From an uncultured Aquimarina sp. (lineage in GTDB: Bacteria > Bacteroidota > Bacteroidia > Flavobacteriales > Flavobacteriaceae): a stretch of DNA of 64,000 bases. Shown piece by piece: positions 6,562 through 15,921 of the stretch (the stretch's first letter is position 1; every line of letters starts with the position of its first letter). The position numbers and the translations under genes are program-made. The notes under the pieces are model-generated. The model saw nothing but the letters and a program-made list of their open reading frames with translations. It was not told where the DNA came from and ran no database searches. The stretch covers positions 1 to 64,000 of the forward strand of contig CANMML010000004.1 of assembly GCA_947499005.1 (NCBI GenBank). Direction: 5' to 3'.

Positions 6562-6933
6562 ATGAAAAAATGTCCTGTTTGCGAAATAGAAATTAAAGGA
6601 AGATCAGATAAGAAATATTGCTCTTTGAAGTGTAAATCGGCAGATCAATATCAAAAGCATAAAAGAGAAGAAGTGCTGTATCATGTTATTGATAAGCAAC
6701 TGAAAATAAATAGAAAATTGTTAAAAGCCTATAATAAATCGGGGCTTTCATCGATTAGAAAAACCAAACTTATAGCAGAAGGATTCAACCCCAATTACTT
6801 TACGCATTATTGGAAAAGTAGTAAAGGAGAAGTGTATTTATTTTGTTATGAATACGGGTTTCTAAATTTAAAAGGGGATAAAAAAGAAAAATATCTATTA
6901 GTTACCTGGCAAGAATATATGGACAAGAAATAA
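6562..6933 (+). CDS. Small zinc-finger protein divergent from the integrase, 123 aa
   Basis: The N-terminus shows a four-cysteine zinc site, C4-x2-C7 and C20-x3-C24 (CPVC...YCSLKC), followed by basic helical sequence and an aromatic-rich C-terminal half. I do not know a characterised member. The zinc finger plus basic residues suggests nucleic acid binding. The gene is transcribed away from the integrase across 76 bases that hold two inverted repeats. This arrangement suggests a regulator or accessory factor for the recombinase; that is inference. It separates the array from ordinary chromosomal genes. Confidence 0.75.
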   Translation: MKKCPVCEIEIKGRSDKKYCSLKCKSADQYQKHKREEVLYHVIDKQLKINRKLLKAYNKSGLSSIRKTKLIAEGFNPNYFTHYWKSSKGEVYLFCYEYGFLNLKGDKKEKYLLVTWQEYMDKK

Positions 6934-6976
6934 GGGAAACATGAAAGTATAGACGGTCTATTTTTAGGTCAAATAG

Positions 6977-7000
6977 TGTTCTATATCATGTTTTAGAACA
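6977..7000. promoter_or_regulatory. 24-bp dyad operator upstream of the AraC-type gene
   Basis: The pattern TGTTCT-N4-CATG-N4-AGAACA is a dyad with a central CATG, ending 78 bases before the regulator's ATG. The same pattern, TGTTCT-N4-CATG-N4-AAAACA, occurs at 8282-8305 before the next gene. This makes it a candidate autoregulatory site for the AraC-type protein. Confidence 0.6.
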
Positions 7001-7078
7001 TTTATTTAAGAGTGAATTGTCTAAAATTTAAAGAATAAAAATATTTTAGCGCCAGAATAGGATTAAAGATAGCCTTCA

Positions 7079-8272
7079 ATGAATTTCGATTTTTTACAAC
7101 CATTTATACGAGGAATTTTTTTAATGCTATTCTTTCATCTATTCTCTTTGGCTATATACACTTTAGTAAAAGGTATAAAGTCAAAAAAGCAAGAATATAT
7201 ACTACTGGCAATAGCGCTTATAATATTCCCTACAGTCTATTTTTTTAATACAATGATACTCTCTTTAGGATTCTTTGATACTAAAGTAGTATTAAAAAAA
7301 GTGCTTAGCCAAATAGGGATACTCATATATGCTATAGCTCCATTACTGTATATCTATTTAAAACAGTTTTTAAGACACGAAAAAGAAATTGCAGTAGATC
7401 ATTTAGAGGTAAGCCCACAAGAAATTCGTAAGAAACAAGATTTTAATTCCAAGGAAAATCTAGAGGTATTATACTCTTTGGCGATAGCAATAAAGAGGAA
7501 TCTAAAACATTTTGTAGTACTTCTTGTGGTACTTTGTTTAGATATATACTATTTTTTCTATCTCGAAAAACCTTTAGAAGTTACGATCACTCCCTTTGGA
7601 GCATTTAGATATTCAATATTTCTATTTCAGAATATTATCTATACCATTATTTCGTATTTCTTGGTGAATAAATATTCAGGTAATGAGATGTTTACAAAGG
7701 AAATTAAATGGATAAAAATCCTTATCTACATATTTTTCATCTATTGGCCTATTAAATTAATGGGGGTATTTGCTGATATGTTTTTAGATCATAATTCGAA
7801 TATTATATCTGTAGTACAATTGTCTTTCTTTTTGATTCTTATGTACTTAACAGTGTTTTTCTTGATCATCTATAAAGAGAAAAATAAACAAGCGAAATAC
7901 AAAAACTCTCAGTTAACTAAGGAAAGAGAAGAAGGTATTTTTTTAGAGGTTAAAGCGTATTTAAACTTAGAAAAAAAATTCTTGGATAATGACTTTTCTT
8001 TACCAAGCTTATCCAAAAGCCTCAATATTTCTCAGAAGCATATTTCTCAAGCTATTAATTCCAATTCCAATTCTAACTTCAATGATTTTGTGAATAGTTA
8101 TCGTATAGAAGAGAGTGCTACTCTGTTAAAGGAAACTTCAAAGTCTGAATTATTAATTTCAGAAGTTTACTATGCCGTAGGGTTTAATTCAAGATCAACA
8201 TTTAATACACTATTCAAAAAGACATTCGGAATTACTCCATCCCAATACAGAAAAAAATATTCAAAATTATGA
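7079..8272 (+). CDS. AraC-family transcriptional regulator with N-terminal membrane domain
   Basis: The 397-aa protein has about seven or eight hydrophobic segments in residues 10-275. A C-terminal AraC/XylS DNA-binding domain (about 295-397) follows, with both helix-turn-helix units (SLPSLSKSLNISQKHISQAIN and LLISEVYYAVGFNSRSTFNTLFKK) and the usual FGITPSQYRKKY ending. This is the Bacteroidota type in which a multi-spanning membrane sensor is fused to AraC. The ligand is unknown. The NHL-repeat lipoprotein gene follows on the same strand, and both genes carry the same 24-bp dyad upstream. The regulator may therefore control itself and that gene. Confidence 0.85.
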   Translation: MNFDFLQPFIRGIFLMLFFHLFSLAIYTLVKGIKSKKQEYILLAIALIIFPTVYFFNTMILSLGFFDTKVVLKKVLSQIGILIYAIAPLLYIYLKQFLRHEKEIAVDHLEVSPQEIRKKQDFNSKENLEVLYSLAIAIKRNLKHFVVLLVVLCLDIYYFFYLEKPLEVTITPFGAFRYSIFLFQNIIYTIISYFLVNKYSGNEMFTKEIKWIKILIYIFFIYWPIKLMGVFADMFLDHNSNIISVVQLSFFLILMYLTVFFLIIYKEKNKQAKYKNSQLTKEREEGIFLEVKAYLNLEKKFLDNDFSLPSLSKSLNISQKHISQAINSNSNSNFNDFVNSYRIEESATLLKETSKSELLISEVYYAVGFNSRSTFNTLFKKTFGITPSQYRKKYSKL

Positions 8273-8281
8273 TCATTTTTT

Positions 8282-8305
8282 TGTTCTGAAACATGTTATA
8301 AAACA
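8282..8305. promoter_or_regulatory. 24-bp dyad operator upstream of the NHL-repeat gene
   Basis: TGTTCT-N4-CATG-N4-AAAACA lies just after the AraC-type gene and 60 bases before the ATG at 8366. Its first 14 bases (TGTTCTGAAACATG) match the reverse complement of 6987-7000 except for one purine change. Likely target of the neighbouring regulator. Confidence 0.6.
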
Positions 8306-8365
8306 AATGCGGTTTCATTTTTAGTTTGTTTGTTACTAGAAAATCAAACGTTTAAAATTATTAAA

Positions 8366-9769
8366 ATGAAATTATTTGAAAAAAGTACCTTGTCTTTGTT
8401 TTTCATCGTAACTGCCCTTTTTGCCTGCGAAGACAATGATTCAGTACCTAAAGAAAACCCTAATCCAAACCCCAATCCAATAGAAGAGGAGTCAACAACT
8501 ATTGTAGCGAGTAATGTCTCTACTTCTATAGACGAATATCGAGTAGAGGGAGAAAGTATTGTGGTTGTAGAAGCAGAGAGTTCAAATGCTTCTGCTATTC
8601 AATTTGAAATTGCAAATCAATCTCCAGAAAATGCAGTACAAATAGATAAAGATTCGGGGCAAATAACGGTTTTAGATGCTTCTGCATTTCAATACCGTAT
8701 TAATCCTACAATTGACGGAGAAATAAAATTGATAGCAGGAGAGGAGTCAAAAAATATCGAATTCGAGATTGAAGTATTGGATATCAAGAATTTGGTAACT
8801 ACAATTGCAGGTACTACAACACCGGGGCTGGTTGATGGTATGGGTACAGACGCAAGGTTTAATACTCCAGCAGCTATTTGTATTGATAAAGATGATACTA
8901 TTTATATAGCAGATTTTTTGAATCATGCGATTCGTAAAATGACACCTGATGGTACTGTAACAACATTGGCAGGGACAGGAGTTCAAGGTAGGGCTAATGG
9001 CCCAGGAGATAGCGCTTCATTTGCAACTCCTCAAGGGATTGCTGTAGATCTTAATGGAAATATTTTTGTTTCAGATGCTTCAAATCATTTAATACGAAAG
9101 ATAACACCAAGTGGAGTAGTATCGACCTTAGCGGGTAACGGAAGAGCAGGATTTTCTGATGGAAATGGTATAAATGCTAGTTTTAATGTCCCAGAAGGAA
9201 TTATAACTGATAGTGAGGGTAATGTATTTGTTGCCGATAGAGAAAATCATCGAATTAGAAAAATTACCCCGAATGGCGACGTTACTACATATGCAGGAGA
9301 AGAATCGGGTTTTGTGGATGGCAATAGAGAAGTGGCTAGATTAAGTAAACCTTTTGCTTTAGAAATTGATGATGAAGATAATTTATATGTTGTAGGCATT
9401 GGAAGAAATCCAGGTGATGGTTTTGGAAATTACAGAATTCGTAAAATTAGTAAAGACGGTAGCGTATCTACGATTGAAGTGAAAAATGAGATGGGTCAAG
9501 ATATTCATATTTTAACTATGGATTTGACAATCACTAATGATGGTACATTGTATTTTGCTGACTTAAGTGTAAGAGAGGGTAATTTTTATAAAGTAACCCC
9601 TCAGGGAGAATTTGTTATAGTAGCAGGCAACAATGGAGCCGAATTGATAGACGGTATTGGTACAGCAGCTTCTTTTAGCGGAGTAAGAGGAACAGATGTA
9701 GATTCAGAAGGAAATATTTATGGAGTAGATTTTCTTAACCATGTGGTCAGAAAAATAGTTTTAGATTAA
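8366..9769 (+). CDS. NHL-repeat beta-propeller lipoprotein
   Basis: The start at 8366 gives a lipoprotein signal ending ALFAC (lipidated Cys21) and 467 residues; the longer frame would start with TTG. After a PNPNPN linker and a short Ig-like region comes a propeller built from NHL repeats. Each has the pattern ANFNxPxGIxxDxxGNxFVADxxNHxIRKITPxGxVxTxAG. About five blades are visible between residues 150 and 467. Such proteins are exported and tethered to the outer membrane or cell surface, where propellers bind partners or glycans; no enzyme motif is seen. The upstream dyad links it to the AraC-type regulator. Confidence 0.85.
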   Translation: MKLFEKSTLSLFFIVTALFACEDNDSVPKENPNPNPNPIEEESTTIVASNVSTSIDEYRVEGESIVVVEAESSNASAIQFEIANQSPENAVQIDKDSGQITVLDASAFQYRINPTIDGEIKLIAGEESKNIEFEIEVLDIKNLVTTIAGTTTPGLVDGMGTDARFNTPAAICIDKDDTIYIADFLNHAIRKMTPDGTVTTLAGTGVQGRANGPGDSASFATPQGIAVDLNGNIFVSDASNHLIRKITPSGVVSTLAGNGRAGFSDGNGINASFNVPEGIITDSEGNVFVADRENHRIRKITPNGDVTTYAGEESGFVDGNREVARLSKPFALEIDDEDNLYVVGIGRNPGDGFGNYRIRKISKDGSVSTIEVKNEMGQDIHILTMDLTITNDGTLYFADLSVREGNFYKVTPQGEFVIVAGNNGAELIDGIGTAASFSGVRGTDVDSEGNIYGVDFLNHVVRKIVLD

Positions 9770-10122
9770 TGAATGTCTGTAATCAGTAATATTTTAATAG
9801 CGATTCGTTATCCTTTGGTATCACCGCGAAAATTTGTGGACAATTAAAGTTAACGTCATTTCCACGGAGGTGGAAATCTCCTCAACTAAATATGGTATTT
9901 TCAATTTTAAATAGTGATTTACAATCCCTAGAGAAGGAGACTCCACTAGAATTTTTTTCAATCCCGATAACCATCGGAACGTGGAGTGCTGTACAAAGTG
10001 AACATAATACGATTTACAATACCCCATAAAAAAAAGAGGTTGTCAAGCGACAACCTCTTTCTATATCTCTAATCAAAATTATTCAACACTATGGTTATGG
10101 AAATAATTTAAATTGTCAGTTA
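9770..10122. other. Convergent intergenic region with repeat and terminator
   Basis: This 353-bp gap separates the convergent NHL-repeat and OmpA genes. It holds a small hairpin repeat (ATTTCCAC 9858-9865 / GTGGAAAT 9870-9877 after CGTC), resembling the dispersed CGTCATT-type intergenic repeats common in bacteria. The OmpA terminator (10033-10060) is also here. A minus-strand frame of 68 codons here lacks any protein-like features. Confidence 0.6.
10033..10060 (-). terminator. Rho-independent terminator of the OmpA gene
   Basis: AAAGAGGTTGTC (10033-10044) pairs perfectly with GACAACCTCTTT (10049-10060) around a 4-base loop. On the minus strand it is followed by a run of T. It lies about 60 bases past the OmpA stop. 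Confidence 0.85.
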
Positions 10123-11226
10123 TTAGTTATTGATCAAACGGAATTCAGTTCTACGGTTAGCAGCATGCTCTCTTTCAGTACATGAAACACCGTCTTTACA
10201 TCTGTTTTTCAATCTTCTTTCTCCATATCCATTAGCAACTAAACGACTAGCGTTAACTCCTTTAGAGATTAAGTAGTTTGCTACAGATTGTGCTCTTCTT
10301 TCAGATAAAGCTTGGTTAGAAGAAGCAGAACCTCTAGAATCAGTATGAGAAGCTATTTCCATTTTCGCACCAGGAGTATTAGCCAATACAGGTAATAAAC
10401 GGTCGTCGATTAATTTCTTAGCCCCAGAAGTTAATGTAGCAGATCCTAAGTTCCAGTTAATTGGAAGTGGAGAGTACTCTACTAATTTACAGTCAACTTC
10501 TTTCCAAGTAGTCAAACCACCTTTTTGCTTTAATACCTCTTTAGAAACAGTTCTGTATCTAGCATCGATATCATTAGAAGTTGTATAAGCATCTCTGTCT
10601 AATACAGTTTTAGTGATCGTCGCATATTCAGCAGGAATTTCAATTTCTTCAACTCTAGCAGGAGTAGCGATTACTTGCTTTTTGTATGAAGAAGTAGAAG
10701 AAGGTAAAGCCTCAGAAGTAGTCGAAGCATCGTTTACTAAAGTTTGCAAAGAAACGGTAGTAAATTCAGCTGGATACCCTTTGTAACACCAGTAACGACA
10801 GTCATCAGGATTAGAAGAAGCACAATCAGGTGCAGGAGCTCCTAATTCCCATAAAGCGTAAGCAGGCTTAATTTCGATAGTCTGGCTATCCGAACCAAAA
10901 GAAGCAGGAATTACAGATAATCTGTTTCCACCAGACTTCTTAGTATAAGTAACTGTTTCAGTTTTATAAGTAGCTGGAATAATTCTATATTTCTTACTAG
11001 CCTCTTTAATTAGAACTCTTTCAGTAACAGTTTTAAAGGTAGCTGGTACTACTTTTAATGTTTTGTACCCCGGAGCAACTTGAATTTGCTCAGTAACGTT
11101 TTCATAAATATCAGGAGTAGTACAACGTACATAACATTTTCCTGGTTCTGGATTTGTTGGTAAATCTTGTGCGTTAGCCGCGAAACCTGCAGTTAATGCA
11201 GCAAGAGTAAATAATAGTTTTCTCAT
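10123..11226 (-). CDS. OmpA-family outer membrane protein
   Basis: The 367-aa protein has a signal peptide with an ANAQ cleavage site near residue 20. A middle region (about 30-250) is made of short beta repeats of the type YKTxxxVPATFKTVTERVL. A C-terminal OmpA peptidoglycan-binding domain (about 255-365) shows the hallmark HTDSRGSASSNQALSERRAQ and NGYGERR motifs. It should tether the outer membrane to peptidoglycan. The N-terminal CYVRC and the WCYKG cysteines may form disulfides. It is a single gene with its own terminator, and the 490-bp upstream region is shared with divergent prfB. It is not a classical OmpA barrel because no eight-strand N-terminal domain is apparent. Confidence 0.85.
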   Translation of the reverse strand: MRKLLFTLAALTAGFAANAQDLPTNPEPGKCYVRCTTPDIYENVTEQIQVAPGYKTLKVVPATFKTVTERVLIKEASKKYRIIPATYKTETVTYTKKSGGNRLSVIPASFGSDSQTIEIKPAYALWELGAPAPDCASSNPDDCRYWCYKGYPAEFTTVSLQTLVNDASTTSEALPSSTSSYKKQVIATPARVEEIEIPAEYATITKTVLDRDAYTTSNDIDARYRTVSKEVLKQKGGLTTWKEVDCKLVEYSPLPINWNLGSATLTSGAKKLIDDRLLPVLANTPGAKMEIASHTDSRGSASSNQALSERRAQSVANYLISKGVNASRLVANGYGERRLKNRCKDGVSCTEREHAANRRTEFRLINN

Positions 11227-11718
11227 TATTAAATGAATTTATAGTGTTGATTGATCACGAAGTTACAAAAAACAACATTTTTGCCTTGATTAGTCAATTG
11301 GTTTTTGTCTATTAAAGCCTTTTTTTCGTTCAAACACAAATTCGCACGATTAAAGACAAACTATTGAAATCTAAAGTAAAAAATTGGTTACTGTAACTAT
11401 GTGTAATTATGTTAATGTAAATATAATATTTTTAATTTAAAATGCTAATTATTAGGTATTTATGAATTTATTAGAGATTAGGGTTTCTAATTGTAGAATC
11501 TTTAAAATACAGTACCAAAAGTCGTAAATAGTCTGTAACATGTTAAAAAATAGCTTATCAACTAATTGTATTGAACTCGATTTAAGCATTAGACCGTAGA
11601 CAGAGTAGATTTTCTAGCACATAAAGAAGATTTAATAATCATTTAGTAAGAGAACTTTTTCGCGATGCAGCTCTATAATTAATAAGGCTTTGTATTTTTA
11701 CACACCAAAATACATTTC
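11227..11718. other. Divergent promoter region between OmpA gene and prfB
   Basis: These 492 bp are very AT-rich and hold no credible gene. A perfect GTTAC-T-GTAAC palindrome lies near 11385-11395. A TANNTTTA-like element (TATTTTTA, 11693-11700) lies just upstream of prfB, but no well-placed TTG was found. Confidence 0.5.
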
Positions 11719-12825
11719 ATGGTCAATCAAGACATCTTAAGTACATATAAAGAAAGAGCCTCTAAATTATATACTCACTTGGCTATAGAACATAAAAAAG
11801 TTGAGATCACGAATAGTGAAGAAAAAACATTTGCTCCAGATTTTTGGGATGACCCTAAAGCAGCCGAAATACATGTTAAAGCATTAAATGGATTGAAAGC
11901 TTGGGTAAAAGACTATGAAAATATAGTACAAGGCATCGATGACCTAGAAGTGCTTTTAGATTTTTATAAAGAAGATGACTCACTAGAGGAAGAAGTAAAT
12001 CAACAACATGAAATTTTAAAAACAACTTTAGAGGAAGTTGAATTCAAAAACATGTTGAGTGAAGAAGGAGACAACCTTAGTGCTGTTTTACAGATAACTG
12101 CTGGTGCTGGTGGTACCGAAAGTTGTGATTGGGCGCAGATGTTGATGCGTATGTATGTTATGTATTCCGAAAAGAAAGGATTCAAAATAAAAGAGCTTAA
12201 CTATCAAGATGGAGATGTAGCCGGAATTAAAACCGTAACCTTAGAGATTGATGGCGAATATGCTTTTGGTTGGTTAAAAGGAGAAAATGGAGTGCACCGT
12301 TTAGTTCGAATTAGTCCTTTCGATAGTAATGCAAAACGACACACCTCCTTTGCTTCTGTATACGTGTATCCGTTAGCAGATGATAGTATCGAGATAGAAA
12401 TTAATCCATCGGAGATTTCTTGGGAAACCATGAGAGCTTCAGGTGCAGGAGGGCAAAATGTAAATAAAGTAGAAACTGCGGTACGTTTACGTCACCACCC
12501 TACAGGAATCATCATCGAAAATTCGGAAACGCGCTCTCAATTAGATAATAAGACCAAAGCAATGCAATTACTGAAGTCTCAGCTATACGAGATGGAATTA
12601 AAAAGGCAACAAGCCATGCGTGCTGAAATAGAAGCTTCTAAAATGAAGATAGAATGGGGCTCTCAAATACGAAATTATGTAATGCACCCTTATAAGCTAG
12701 TTAAAGATGTTCGTACAGGGGAAGAAACAGGAAATGTAGATGCTGTGATGAATGGGCAAATCGACGCCTTCTTAAAAGCATTCCTAATGGCAACAGGCCA
12801 AGAAGAAGAAAATTCAGAATTATAA
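11719..12825 (+). CDS. prfB: Peptide chain release factor 2 (RF2)
   Basis: RF2 recognises UGA and UAA stop codons and triggers peptide release. The 368-aa frame shows the class-specific SPF tripeptide ([10 protein letters not shown]) and the catalytic GGQ motif (GAGGQNVNK). Length matches the family (E. coli 365 aa). The N-terminal region that carries the CTT-TGA programmed +1 frameshift in many bacteria is here a single uninterrupted frame, so RF2 autoregulation by frameshifting is absent. Gene stands alone, divergent from the OmpA gene. Confidence 0.97.
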   Translation: MVNQDILSTYKERASKLYTHLAIEHKKVEITNSEEKTFAPDFWDDPKAAEIHVKALNGLKAWVKDYENIVQGIDDLEVLLDFYKEDDSLEEEVNQQHEILKTTLEEVEFKNMLSEEGDNLSAVLQITAGAGGTESCDWAQMLMRMYVMYSEKKGFKIKELNYQDGDVAGIKTVTLEIDGEYAFGWLKGENGVHRLVRISPFDSNAKRHTSFASVYVYPLADDSIEIEINPSEISWETMRASGAGGQNVNKVETAVRLRHHPTGIIIENSETRSQLDNKTKAMQLLKSQLYEMELKRQQAMRAEIEASKMKIEWGSQIRNYVMHPYKLVKDVRTGEETGNVDAVMNGQIDAFLKAFLMATGQEEENSEL

Positions 12826-13180
12826 ACTAGTTACTTGTCATTTCACAGAAGGAAGGAATATTGGATCAATCCTACCCTCGTGAAGGTAATTACTTTTAAG
12901 GATTCAAATAAAGCGTCACTCCTTTAATTTCGATAGAAATTGTAGAGAAGTCTCCTTATCTAAAGCCTTCACAAATAATTTCAGCTACATTTTGCTAAGG
13001 TGTTTGCATAAAAAAGAGCCCTCAGTAAGAAAGATACCATAAAAGGAAAATTTTCCGTTTCAGCATCTATTCCTATCAAAAGATGTCATTTTGACACTTA
13101 AAAACAACTTTTTTAAGACAAAATTTCAGTTTTTAGTAAAGGGTACAACAATTGAAATAGCCTGAACAAAAAAACAGGTT
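12826..13180. other. Intergenic region upstream of clpB
   Basis: This 355-bp gap has no protein-like frame. It contains a TGTCA-TTT-TGACA palindrome (13084-13096) about 85 bases before the clpB start, and just after the prfB stop a degenerate stretch resembling dispersed GTCATTTC-type repeats. Confidence 0.5.
13084..13096. promoter_or_regulatory. Palindrome upstream of clpB, candidate stress operator
   Basis: TGTCA and TGACA form a perfect 5-bp inverted repeat with a TTT spacer, 85 bases before the ATG of clpB. Its position before a chaperone gene suggests a heat-shock control site, but the factor is unknown and the motif is short. Confidence 0.35.
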
Positions 13181-15772
13181 ATGAATTTCGATAAGTTTAC
13201 TATAAAATCTCAAGAAGCCATACAACAGGCTCAGCAGATTGCTCAAGGCTTTGGACATCAGCAGATCGAAAATGCCCATATATTTAAAGGAATCACAGAA
13301 GTTGACAATCATGTATTGCCTTTTATTCTTAAAAAATTAAATGTCAATCAAGATATAGTGCATCAAGTAGTGGAAAGTACACTACAAAGTTTTCCTAAAG
13401 TTTCGGGAGGACAATTACAATTAAGTAGAGATGCCAGTCAAACAGTATTAAACGCAGGGACTATCGCTCAAAAGATGAGTGATGAATACGTTTCCATAGA
13501 ACATGTATTATTAGCGATTTTAGAATCAAACAGTAAAATGTCTCAGATTTTAAAAGATCAGGGAGTTACCAGAAAAGACCTAAAAGCAGCAATAGAGCAA
13601 GTTCGTAATGGAGAAAAGATTACATCTCAAAGTGCCGAAGATACCTATCAATCTTTAAGTAAATATGCCAAAAACCTTAATGAATTAGCCGAAACAGGAA
13701 AATTAGATCCAGTTATCGGTCGTGATGATGAAATCCGTAGAGTATTACAAATTCTTTCGCGACGTACAAAAAATAACCCCATGCTAGTTGGGGAACCAGG
13801 TACAGGAAAAACAGCGATTGCAGAGGGTTTAGCACATAGAATTATAGGAGGAGATATTCCCGAAAATTTAAAAGATAAACAGATTTTTTCCCTTGATATG
13901 GGGGCATTAATTGCGGGAGCTAAATATAAAGGAGAATTCGAAGAGCGTTTAAAATCGGTGGTGAAAGAAGTGACTTCGGCTGAGGGTGATATTATTCTTT
14001 TTATAGATGAAATTCACACCTTAGTAGGAGCAGGAGGAGGCCAAGGAGCTATGGATGCGGCAAATATCTTAAAACCAGCTTTAGCACGTGGAGAACTTAG
14101 AGCCATAGGAGCAACAACATTAGACGAGTATCAAAAGTATTTTGAAAAGGATAAAGCACTAGAACGTCGCTTTCAAAGAGTGGTTGTAGATGAACCCGAT
14201 ACCGAAAGTGCCATTTCTATTTTAAGAGGAATTAAAGAAAAGTACGAAACACATCATAAAGTGCGAATTCTAGATGAATCTATTATTGCGGCTGTAGAGC
14301 TTTCGCAACGCTACATTTCAAATAGATTTTTACCAGATAAGGCCATCGATTTGATGGATGAAGCCGCGTCTAAACTTCGTATGGAGATAAATTCTAAACC
14401 ATTAGAATTAGATGTTTTAGATCGCCGAATCATGCAGTTGGAGATAGAGATAGAAGCTATTAAGCGAGAAAATGATAAAGACAAACTCAAAAATCTTAAT
14501 GCTGAATTAGCGAATATTAAAGAAGAACGCAATGAGATTTATTCTAAATGGAGTAGCGAAAAGGAAGTTGTAGATAAAATTCAACAACATAAGACAGAAA
14601 TAGAAAGCTTAAATCTTGAAGCGGATCGTGCAGAACGTAATGGAGATTATGGAAAAGTAGCTGAGCTTCGTTATGGTAAAATTAAAGAGTTACAGGAGTC
14701 TTTGGCAATCTTAGAAAAAGAGTCGCATGAACGTTCTGAAACCTCATTGATTAAAGAAGAAGTAACGCATGAAGATATTGCAGAAGTTGTAGCAAAATGG
14801 ACAGGGATTCCTGTGACTAAAATGTTACAAAGTGATCGCGAAAAATTATTGCATCTAGAACAAGAGCTTCATAAACAAGTAGTAGGTCAAGAACAAGCCA
14901 TACAAGCGGTTAGTGATGCTATTAGAAGGAGTAGAGCAGGGCTTCAAAGTCCTACAAAACCCATTGGTTCGTTTTTATTCTTAGGAACTACAGGAGTAGG
15001 GAAGACCGAATTGGCAAAAGCATTAGCAAACTATTTATTCAATGATGAAACGGCAATGACCCGTATTGATATGAGCGAATATCAAGAACGTCATAGTGTA
15101 AGCAGATTGGTAGGAGCACCTCCAGGGTATGTTGGTTATGATGAAGGAGGCCAGTTAACCGAAGCGGTTCGTAGAAAACCATATTCTGTAATACTACTCG
15201 ATGAAATAGAAAAAGCACATCCCGATACTTTTAATATTCTGCTACAAGTTTTGGACGAAGGAAGGCTTACAGATAATAAGGGGCGTACAGCAGATTTTAG
15301 AAATACGATTATTATCATGACGTCAAATATGGGAAGTCATATCATTCAAGAAAAGCATGATACGGTAAAAGACGAGGAGACGGCAAACGAACTTGCAAAG
15401 AATGAAGTGCTGGGATTATTAAAACAATCTTTAAGACCCGAGTTTTTAAATCGTATCGATGATATCTTAATGTTTAGTCCGCTTTCTAAGGGTAACATTG
15501 TACAGATTGTCGATATCCAGTTAAAGGGATTGTCCAAGATGTTAGCACAACAAGGAATTACTATTGATGCGACAGAAGAAGCTAAGGCCTTGATTGCAGC
15601 AGAAGGGTTTCAACCAGAATATGGAGCACGTCCAGTAAAGCGTACGATACAAAAGCTGGTTTTAAATGAATTGTCAAAAGAATTACTATCTGGCAAAATT
15701 AATAACCAATCTTTAGTATTAATTGATAGTTTTAACAAAAAAATTGTATTCAGAAATAAGCTAAATAATTAG
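13181..15772 (+). CDS. clpB: ATP-dependent disaggregase ClpB
   Basis: ClpB is the Hsp100 chaperone that, with DnaK, pulls proteins out of aggregates in the cytoplasm. The 863-aa length is typical. The order of domains is an N-terminal Clp_N double repeat (about 1-145), AAA-1 with Walker A GEPGTGKT near residue 205 and Walker [11 protein letters not shown], a middle coiled-coil domain (about 400-530, KWTGIPV at its end), and AAA-2 with Walker A GTTGVGKT near 604. The ClpB C-terminal domain is also present. The M-domain separates it from ClpA and ClpC. It is followed by a strong terminator and preceded by a palindrome that may be a stress operator. Confidence 0.97.
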   Translation: MNFDKFTIKSQEAIQQAQQIAQGFGHQQIENAHIFKGITEVDNHVLPFILKKLNVNQDIVHQVVESTLQSFPKVSGGQLQLSRDASQTVLNAGTIAQKMSDEYVSIEHVLLAILESNSKMSQILKDQGVTRKDLKAAIEQVRNGEKITSQSAEDTYQSLSKYAKNLNELAETGKLDPVIGRDDEIRRVLQILSRRTKNNPMLVGEPGTGKTAIAEGLAHRIIGGDIPENLKDKQIFSLDMGALIAGAKYKGEFEERLKSVVKEVTSAEGDIILFIDEIHTLVGAGGGQGAMDAANILKPALARGELRAIGATTLDEYQKYFEKDKALERRFQRVVVDEPDTESAISILRGIKEKYETHHKVRILDESIIAAVELSQRYISNRFLPDKAIDLMDEAASKLRMEINSKPLELDVLDRRIMQLEIEIEAIKRENDKDKLKNLNAELANIKEERNEIYSKWSSEKEVVDKIQQHKTEIESLNLEADRAERNGDYGKVAELRYGKIKELQESLAILEKESHERSETSLIKEEVTHEDIAEVVAKWTGIPVTKMLQSDREKLLHLEQELHKQVVGQEQAIQAVSDAIRRSRAGLQSPTKPIGSFLFLGTTGVGKTELAKALANYLFNDETAMTRIDMSEYQERHSVSRLVGAPPGYVGYDEGGQLTEAVRRKPYSVILLDEIEKAHPDTFNILLQVLDEGRLTDNKGRTADFRNTIIIMTSNMGSHIIQEKHDTVKDEETANELAKNEVLGLLKQSLRPEFLNRIDDILMFSPLSKGNIVQIVDIQLKGLSKMLAQQGITIDATEEAKALIAAEGFQPEYGARPVKRTIQKLVLNELSKELLSGKINNQSLVLIDSFNKKIVFRNKLNN

Positions 15773-15845
15773 ATGTATTGTATCTTTGGCACATAATTTG
15801 ATACATTCATAATAGTTCAGATTAGTTTAAGTTAGTTAGTTGGTT

Positions 15846-15885
15846 AGCAGCGCTCGTTTTATTAAAATTCGGGCGCTGCTTTTTT
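15846..15885 (+). terminator. Rho-independent terminator after clpB
   Basis: AGCAGCGCTCG (15846-15856) pairs with CGGGCGCTGCT (15870-15880), one T-G wobble, with a 13-base loop and a T5 run. The T-run overlaps the TTG element of the smpB promoter. Confidence 0.85.
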
Positions 15886-15915
15886 GTGTCTACAATAGTA
15901 AAAACCTTAGATTTG
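15884..15915 (+). promoter_or_regulatory. Bacteroidota-type promoter of smpB
   Basis: TTG (15884-15886) is followed after 21 bases by TAGATTTG (15908-15915), a full match to the TTG-N17-23-TANNTTTG consensus of this phylum. Transcription should start near 15920, at or next to the ATG at 15922, so the mRNA may be leaderless. Confidence 0.65.
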
Positions 15916-15921
15916 CTCCTT

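Noticed and set aside
9821-10027. 68-aa minus-strand ORF in the NHL/OmpA gap
   Set aside because: It lies across repeat hairpins, has no family resemblance and would be downstream of the OmpA terminator.
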